This document shows positions 7,091 through 10,421 of a stretch of DNA of 10,421 nucleotides, in pieces. Each line of letters begins with the position of its first letter. Within the stretch, counting starts at the first letter, position 1. The notes under the pieces were generated by a model. That model saw only the letters and a list, made by a program, of their open reading frames with translations, had not been told where the DNA came from and made no database searches. Origin of the DNA: Anaerolineaceae bacterium (GTDB lineage: Bacteria > Chloroflexota > Anaerolineae > Anaerolineales > Anaerolineaceae); contig DMDF01000181.1 in NCBI GenBank assembly GCA_003446605.1, positions 1 through 10,421 on the forward strand. Direction: 5' to 3'. The position numbers and the translations under genes were made by a program.

Positions 7091-8000
7091 TCAAAGCAGC
7101 TCTTAATTGCGAATATGTTTTCCGTGGATGGAAGATAGTGTAATTGACCTTTGCCAGGGGCTGACTCTTGAGCAGCGTGGTTGGCATGATCTCAACAGCC
7201 CGACAAAAACGTTTCCATGTCATGGGATTATGTTTTATTTGTCCATCCACGATCCTTCTTTGTGCATCACGCAACGTAAATATGGCATATTCACCCCCTG
7301 CCAGATCTACATTCACGTACGTTTCGGGTTGTCTATAATGTGGTTTGCCGTTCTCAAGATGGCTATAATCGTGGGATTGATGGGCAATGGTAATAGCATG
7401 GCTAGCATCAATGACCTGCCACCCTTCATACCGAGCTTTATAGATCATCCAGTTATCCCAACCGGCTCTGCCAATCGCAAAATCAGGGATGGATGGGAAA
7501 CAGACACGGGGGAACAGGAAGTAATCGCTTCCCGTAGGTGGGTGTAAGTGCCCTTTCTCTTGAATAGATCTTTCAATTTGTAGAAAAAACGGATCCCTAT
7601 CTTCAAACAAGGATGTCACTTCCACATCCCAGCGCTGCCCTACCAATATAAATTTTTCCATTTTCTGCGAGACTGTTTTCACTGTTTGCAGTATATCGGG
7701 CATAACCAAAATATCAGTGTTGATGATACATAAAAAGGGGCTGTGACTGTTCGCACGAACCAGTTCCAGCATGGAACTGATGAGCGGAGTTCCTCTTTCA
7801 TTACAGCGCACCTGTGGAAAATGACGAACGTCAAAATCTGCTGCTGCGCGGTCAATGCCCTCATCAGCTCCCATTAAGAATATTTCAACGGCATCACCCA
7901 GTTTTTTCCACGAGAGGATAGCATTGCGTTGGATAATGTTGATATGGGCATTCGTAAATGGTTTGGGAGCAGTAAAGAATGTAATGAATGGTTCAGGCAT
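7062..8000 (-). CDS. GT-A-like glycosyltransferase of unrecognised family
   Basis: Predicted 312-residue soluble protein with the outline of a GT-A glycosyltransferase. FITFFTAPKPF (5-15) opens the fold. A segment through LCIINTDILV (90-99) resembles the strand carrying the DxD-type aspartate, here a single Asp96 after Asn-Thr. TGSDYFLFPR (156-165), GRAGWDNW (177-184) and HQSHDYSH (207-214) are further likely conserved blocks; a His-rich block late in the fold can contribute a metal ligand in GT-A enzymes. I could not name the family. ATG 8000 overlaps the upstream stop by 8 bases (ATGCCTGA); AAAGGA lies just 2 bases before it. The frame is open to 8036, but that extension lacks family-like sequence. 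It is the last gene of the right-hand operon, so it probably transfers a sugar in the same glycan pathway. Confidence 0.65.
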   Translation of the reverse strand: MPEPFITFFTAPKPFTNAHINIIQRNAILSWKKLGDAVEIFLMGADEGIDRAAADFDVRHFPQVRCNERGTPLISSMLELVRANSHSPFLCIINTDILVMPDILQTVKTVSQKMEKFILVGQRWDVEVTSLFEDRDPFFLQIERSIQEKGHLHPPTGSDYFLFPRVCFPSIPDFAIGRAGWDNWMIYKARYEGWQVIDASHAITIAHQSHDYSHLENGKPHYRQPETYVNVDLAGGEYAIFTLRDAQRRIVDGQIKHNPMTWKRFCRAVEIMPTTLLKSQPLAKVNYTIFHPRKTYSQLRAALKKNLVQPKK

Positions 8001-8781
8001 TATCCTTTTTATCTTTCTGTGCACGGGCATCCACATCCTTAAAGGTCTTATGCGTTATGCCGGCATTGATCTCGTTTAAATGAGGGTTATCTTGCACAAT
8101 CTTGAGCACATCCAACCAGGTAAAGCTCTCCCGATCAGGAAGCAGGGCAAAGACCTGCTGCACAAATTGCAGATCTTGGTATGTATCCACCGTCCAGCGG
8201 TAGGATCCTAGATCCCTTTCATAATCAACAGTGAGAATGTTGAAACGACCGGGAATTTCATAAAGGTAAGGGAGGACATGTTCTCTTTCGTGTTTTTCTG
8301 TCGCTTGCTGCCAGGCACGTTGCAGTGCAGTGAAAGAGACCACCTCCACATCCAATCCGATGGGATAAGTGCGCTGATAGGGCGGAGGTAGACGGTTCGC
8401 CGCAAAATCTACTTTTTTCTCAAAAAAGCGCTCCACCACCACATCTATCAATCCCGGATCGATCAACGGGCAATCGGCAGTGATGCGGACGATCACATCC
8501 GCTTCTGCTTCACGTGCAGCCTGATAGTAGCGATCCAGCACATCAAAACCATTTCCACGGAAACAAGCAATACCCAGTTGCCGGCATACCTGTTCAATCA
8601 TATCGTCAGCAGGGTCAGTCGTCGTAGCAACCATTACTTCAGTCAAGCACTGTGCTCTGCGGGCTCGTTCAACCACCCATACCAACATGGGTTTACCATG
8701 AATATCTCGCAACACCTTTCCCGGCAGACGGCTGGAACTCATGCGTGCCTGGATGATGGCAACCACACGCTGTTCTCTCAT
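7993..8781 (-). CDS. spsF: SpsF-type cytidylyltransferase
   Basis: Predicted 262-residue cytidylyltransferase of the SpsF group. These enzymes relate to CMP-KDO and CMP-sialic acid synthetases and activate acidic sugars as CMP-sugars. The nucleotide-binding loop is IIQARMSSSRLPGKVL (9-24). TADCPLID (101-108) contains the metal-binding Asp103, and the SpsF-typical YPIGLDVEV (139-147) and REHV (166-169) follow. DYERDLGSYRWTVDT lies in the C-terminal part. ATG 8781 overlaps the glycosyltransferase stop as ATGA, with GGGAGGG 8 bases upstream. The NeuB-type synthase gene two genes upstream supplies the usual partner, as spsE-spsF do in Bacillus spore coat glycan synthesis. Activation of a nonulosonic acid is therefore likely but not proven; the symbol is given at family level. 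Confidence 0.88.
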   Translation of the reverse strand: MREQRVVAIIQARMSSSRLPGKVLRDIHGKPMLVWVVERARRAQCLTEVMVATTTDPADDMIEQVCRQLGIACFRGNGFDVLDRYYQAAREAEADVIVRITADCPLIDPGLIDVVVERFFEKKVDFAANRLPPPYQRTYPIGLDVEVVSFTALQRAWQQATEKHEREHVLPYLYEIPGRFNILTVDYERDLGSYRWTVDTYQDLQFVQQVFALLPDRESFTWLDVLKIVQDNPHLNEINAGITHKTFKDVDARAQKDKKDNA

Positions 8782-9878
8782 CTTGATTGCCCTCCCACTA
8801 TCACTTGATAGGCATCAAGCATGCTGCTCACATTCTTGTTCCAATCAGCCCGCTCTTGTGCGGTTCGCCTGGCATGGACTGCCATAGCAGGTAAAGACTC
8901 AGGTTGAGATGCGATGCGGATAAGGGTAGATGCCAGGTCATGCGCATTTCCATCTTCAAACACCCAGCCATCAACGCCATCTCTCACCCATTCCAGATTG
9001 GAGGGGATATCCGATACCAAAGCGGGGGTTCCGCATGCCAGCGCTTCCAGTAACGCCACTGATGACCCATCAATGTGCGATGCACTGAGATAAACATCCG
9101 CTTCATGATAGATCGCAACCAGTTCATCATTCTTGATCTGACCGCGAAATTCCACGTTCTTTTCAAGATGGTGCTCTTGAACGAACTGATGTATCCAATC
9201 AGCCTGCGAACCACTGCTCAGCAGCAATAAACGCAAATCAGGCATTTGTTCAACAGCCAGTGCAAAACCCTTAAGCGCCACATCCATCCCATATCGCGGT
9301 TCCCAGGAACGTGTGCTCAGAATGGTCAGTTCTCCCGGTTTTTTTTTCGGCGATGGAGAGGGTTTGAAAGTATGCAGGTCAACTCCCCACGGGAAGACGG
9401 TGACATGCTGAGGGGTAAAACCCCACTGGATAGCTTTCTCCTCAACTGTATGGCAATCGCAGAACAGCCAATCTGACCGTGACAGCACGTATTTGGTGGC
9501 TTGCTTCCAAGCTAGATTGCGTTCCGCATCTTGCAGCATATCAAAGCCCCATGACATGCTCACAAGAGGATGAAACCCAATCATGGCAGGCAGGATGCTG
9601 ACCGGCTGGATGGGTCCGGCATGGATCAGATCAGGTTGAATTCTATCAACTGCTGAGTGGAACTGAGCTTTCAAGCGTGGATAGCGCCACCAATGCACCA
9701 TGCCATCATCAGCGCGCCATTGCACCTGCTTGATACTGGCTGGCAGTGGGCGTGATTCCAACATACGATGACTATCTTCCAAACGCAGCCAGAAAACCTG
9801 ATGCTCACTGCCAGATAAGGCAGTTAGAAAACGATGATCGTGAGGGCAATAATCCTGTGAACAGTACAATATTCGCAA
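8778..9878 (-). CDS. GT4-family glycosyltransferase, TTG start
   Basis: Predicted 366-residue retaining GT-B glycosyltransferase. The C-terminal donor domain carries VFPWGVD (161-167), the STRSWEPRYGMDVALKGF region with Arg195 and Lys203 for phosphate contacts, and SHIDGSSVALLEALACGTP (267-285). In the family's E-x7-E motif the first position is Asp270 and the second Glu278. The N-terminal domain begins RILYCSQDYCPHDHRF and holds LIHAGPIQPVSILPA (84-98). The gene begins with TTG at 9878: AAGGA sits 8 bases upstream and the first in-frame ATG is at residue 39, inside the first domain. It starts 13 bases after the synthase stop and overlaps the next gene by 4 bases. It probably adds a sugar to a lipid-linked or surface glycan. 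The acceptor is unknown. Confidence 0.88.
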   Translation of the reverse strand: MRILYCSQDYCPHDHRFLTALSGSEHQVFWLRLEDSHRMLESRPLPASIKQVQWRADDGMVHWWRYPRLKAQFHSAVDRIQPDLIHAGPIQPVSILPAMIGFHPLVSMSWGFDMLQDAERNLAWKQATKYVLSRSDWLFCDCHTVEEKAIQWGFTPQHVTVFPWGVDLHTFKPSPSPKKKPGELTILSTRSWEPRYGMDVALKGFALAVEQMPDLRLLLLSSGSQADWIHQFVQEHHLEKNVEFRGQIKNDELVAIYHEADVYLSASHIDGSSVALLEALACGTPALVSDIPSNLEWVRDGVDGWVFEDGNAHDLASTLIRIASQPESLPAMAVHARRTAQERADWNKNVSSMLDAYQVIVGGQSR

Positions 9879-9886
9879 AGGTCAGT

Positions 9887-9891
9887 TCCTT
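9887..9891 (-). promoter_or_regulatory. Ribosome-binding site supporting the TTG start at 9878
   Basis: AAGGA on the leftward strand, 8 bases before TTG 9878. It directly abuts the TAA stop of the synthase gene. No ATG or GTG lies close enough to use it in frame. Confidence 0.6.
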
Positions 9892-10421
9892 TTACTTGCC
9901 CAGGTCGGTCCAGTGCAGCTCATGCCCGGATGGGATTGTCTCTATGGCACGCGATCCTAATACAGACTCGATCTGATCAGGCAGGATGGCACCTGGAGTA
10001 GCCGGGCGCAGTACATCCAACATATCACGCGTGAGAATTTCGCCTTTTTCGATGGTGCGCGCTGCCCGTAAACAACGGCGTTGGATGATGACCGTCTCCT
10101 GTTCATTTTCAGCCACAAATTTATCTGCAGAACCCAGCGCTTGCTCCAATTGGCGGGTATTCTCCACCATCTCCGCCCAGGTTTGGGGGTTCATGGCAAA
10201 CAGGTGATCCGGACCGACACGATTATTATCATCGGTAAAATGTTTTTCGATCACGCGTGCGCCCAAAGTCACTGCCCCCAACACAGTGGCATGCCCGGGA
10301 GTATGATCGGATAATCCTAAAACGACATCAGGGAACATAGTAGCGTAGGTCTTGAGGACATTCAAATTGATATATTTGAAATTCTCCAAACTGGCAGTGT
10401 AATTGGTATTGCATTGCATCA
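9892..10421 (-). CDS. neuB: NeuB-type nonulosonate (sialic/legionaminic-like) synthase, C-terminal half
   Basis: The 5' half lies beyond the window; about 176 codons remain. Enzymes of this group condense phosphoenolpyruvate with an N-acetylated hexose such as ManNAc or its diamino analogue to give a nine-carbon acid. The end of the TIM barrel shows QCNTNY, GLSDHTPGHA, GARVIEKHFTDD and VGPDHLFAMNP, which align with the NeuB active-site region. The C-terminal SAF (antifreeze-like) domain follows, with RRCLRAARTIEKGEILT and the RP-x-TPG segment containing the Arg that reaches into the partner's active site in meningococcal NeuB. The ATG at 10419 is internal, within the conserved QCNTNY strand, and is not the start. 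Stop TAA is at 9892. Residues that would separate sialic, legionaminic and pseudaminic substrates lie largely outside the window, so the symbol is family-level only. Confidence 0.9.
   Translation of the reverse strand, partial: MQCNTNYTASLENFKYINLNVLKTYATMFPDVVLGLSDHTPGHATVLGAVTLGARVIEKHFTDDNNRVGPDHLFAMNPQTWAEMVENTRQLEQALGSADKFVAENEQETVIIQRRCLRAARTIEKGEILTRDMLDVLRPATPGAILPDQIESVLGSRAIETIPSGHELHWTDLGK

Noticed and set aside
1..10421. Mobile elements, CRISPR repeats, tRNA genes and long direct repeats
   Set aside because: Looked for on both strands and not seen; the only repetition is protein-level similarity between the paralogous glycosyltransferases.

Overview
The window looks like part of a surface-polysaccharide / nonulosonic-acid (sialic-acid-like) biosynthesis island from a bacterium. 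The best taxonomic clue is the lipoprotein gene at 5166-7043. Its paired-cysteine segment (GC..LDCAKKWDG), its solute-binding signature and its C-terminal LWNIEEFDYGE ending match, from memory, peptide-type solute-binding proteins of Chloroflexota (Anaerolineae). That placement is an inference and no rRNA or other marker is present. No tRNA, rRNA, CRISPR array, insertion sequence or transposase was seen, and no gene-free stretch exceeds 90 bases.

Layout from the right: a leftward operon enters the window with the C-terminal half of a NeuB-type nonulosonate synthase (10421-9892). It continues with a GT4 glycosyltransferase (9878-8778), an SpsF-type cytidylyltransferase (8781-7993) and an unassigned GT-A-like protein (8000-7062). 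The four are packed with a 13-base gap, a 4-base overlap and an 8-base overlap. A single rightward gene, a family-5 solute-binding lipoprotein (5166-7043), then faces this operon tail to tail, 18 bases away. From the 86-base divergent gap left of the lipoprotein gene a second leftward block runs off the window: glycosyltransferase (5079-4135), GT-B-like transferase (4145-2670), a paralogue of the first glycosyltransferase (2652-1666), a Gfo/Idh/MocA dehydrogenase (1619-621) and a PtmA-like short-chain dehydrogenase (609-1, cut by the window edge).

Working model: the synthase, the cytidylyltransferase and perhaps the two dehydrogenases make and activate a nonulosonic acid or a related acidic sugar. 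The five predicted glycosyltransferases then build it into a cell-surface glycan. The lipoprotein has no evident place in that pathway and may be an unrelated insertion or passenger.

Points of note: the two glycosyltransferases flanking the GT-B gene are clear paralogues with different DxD motifs; the lipoprotein gene has a perfect TATAAT box only six bases before its ATG and no Shine-Dalgarno sequence, suggesting a leaderless message; and the GT4 gene uses a TTG start with a good ribosome-binding site.
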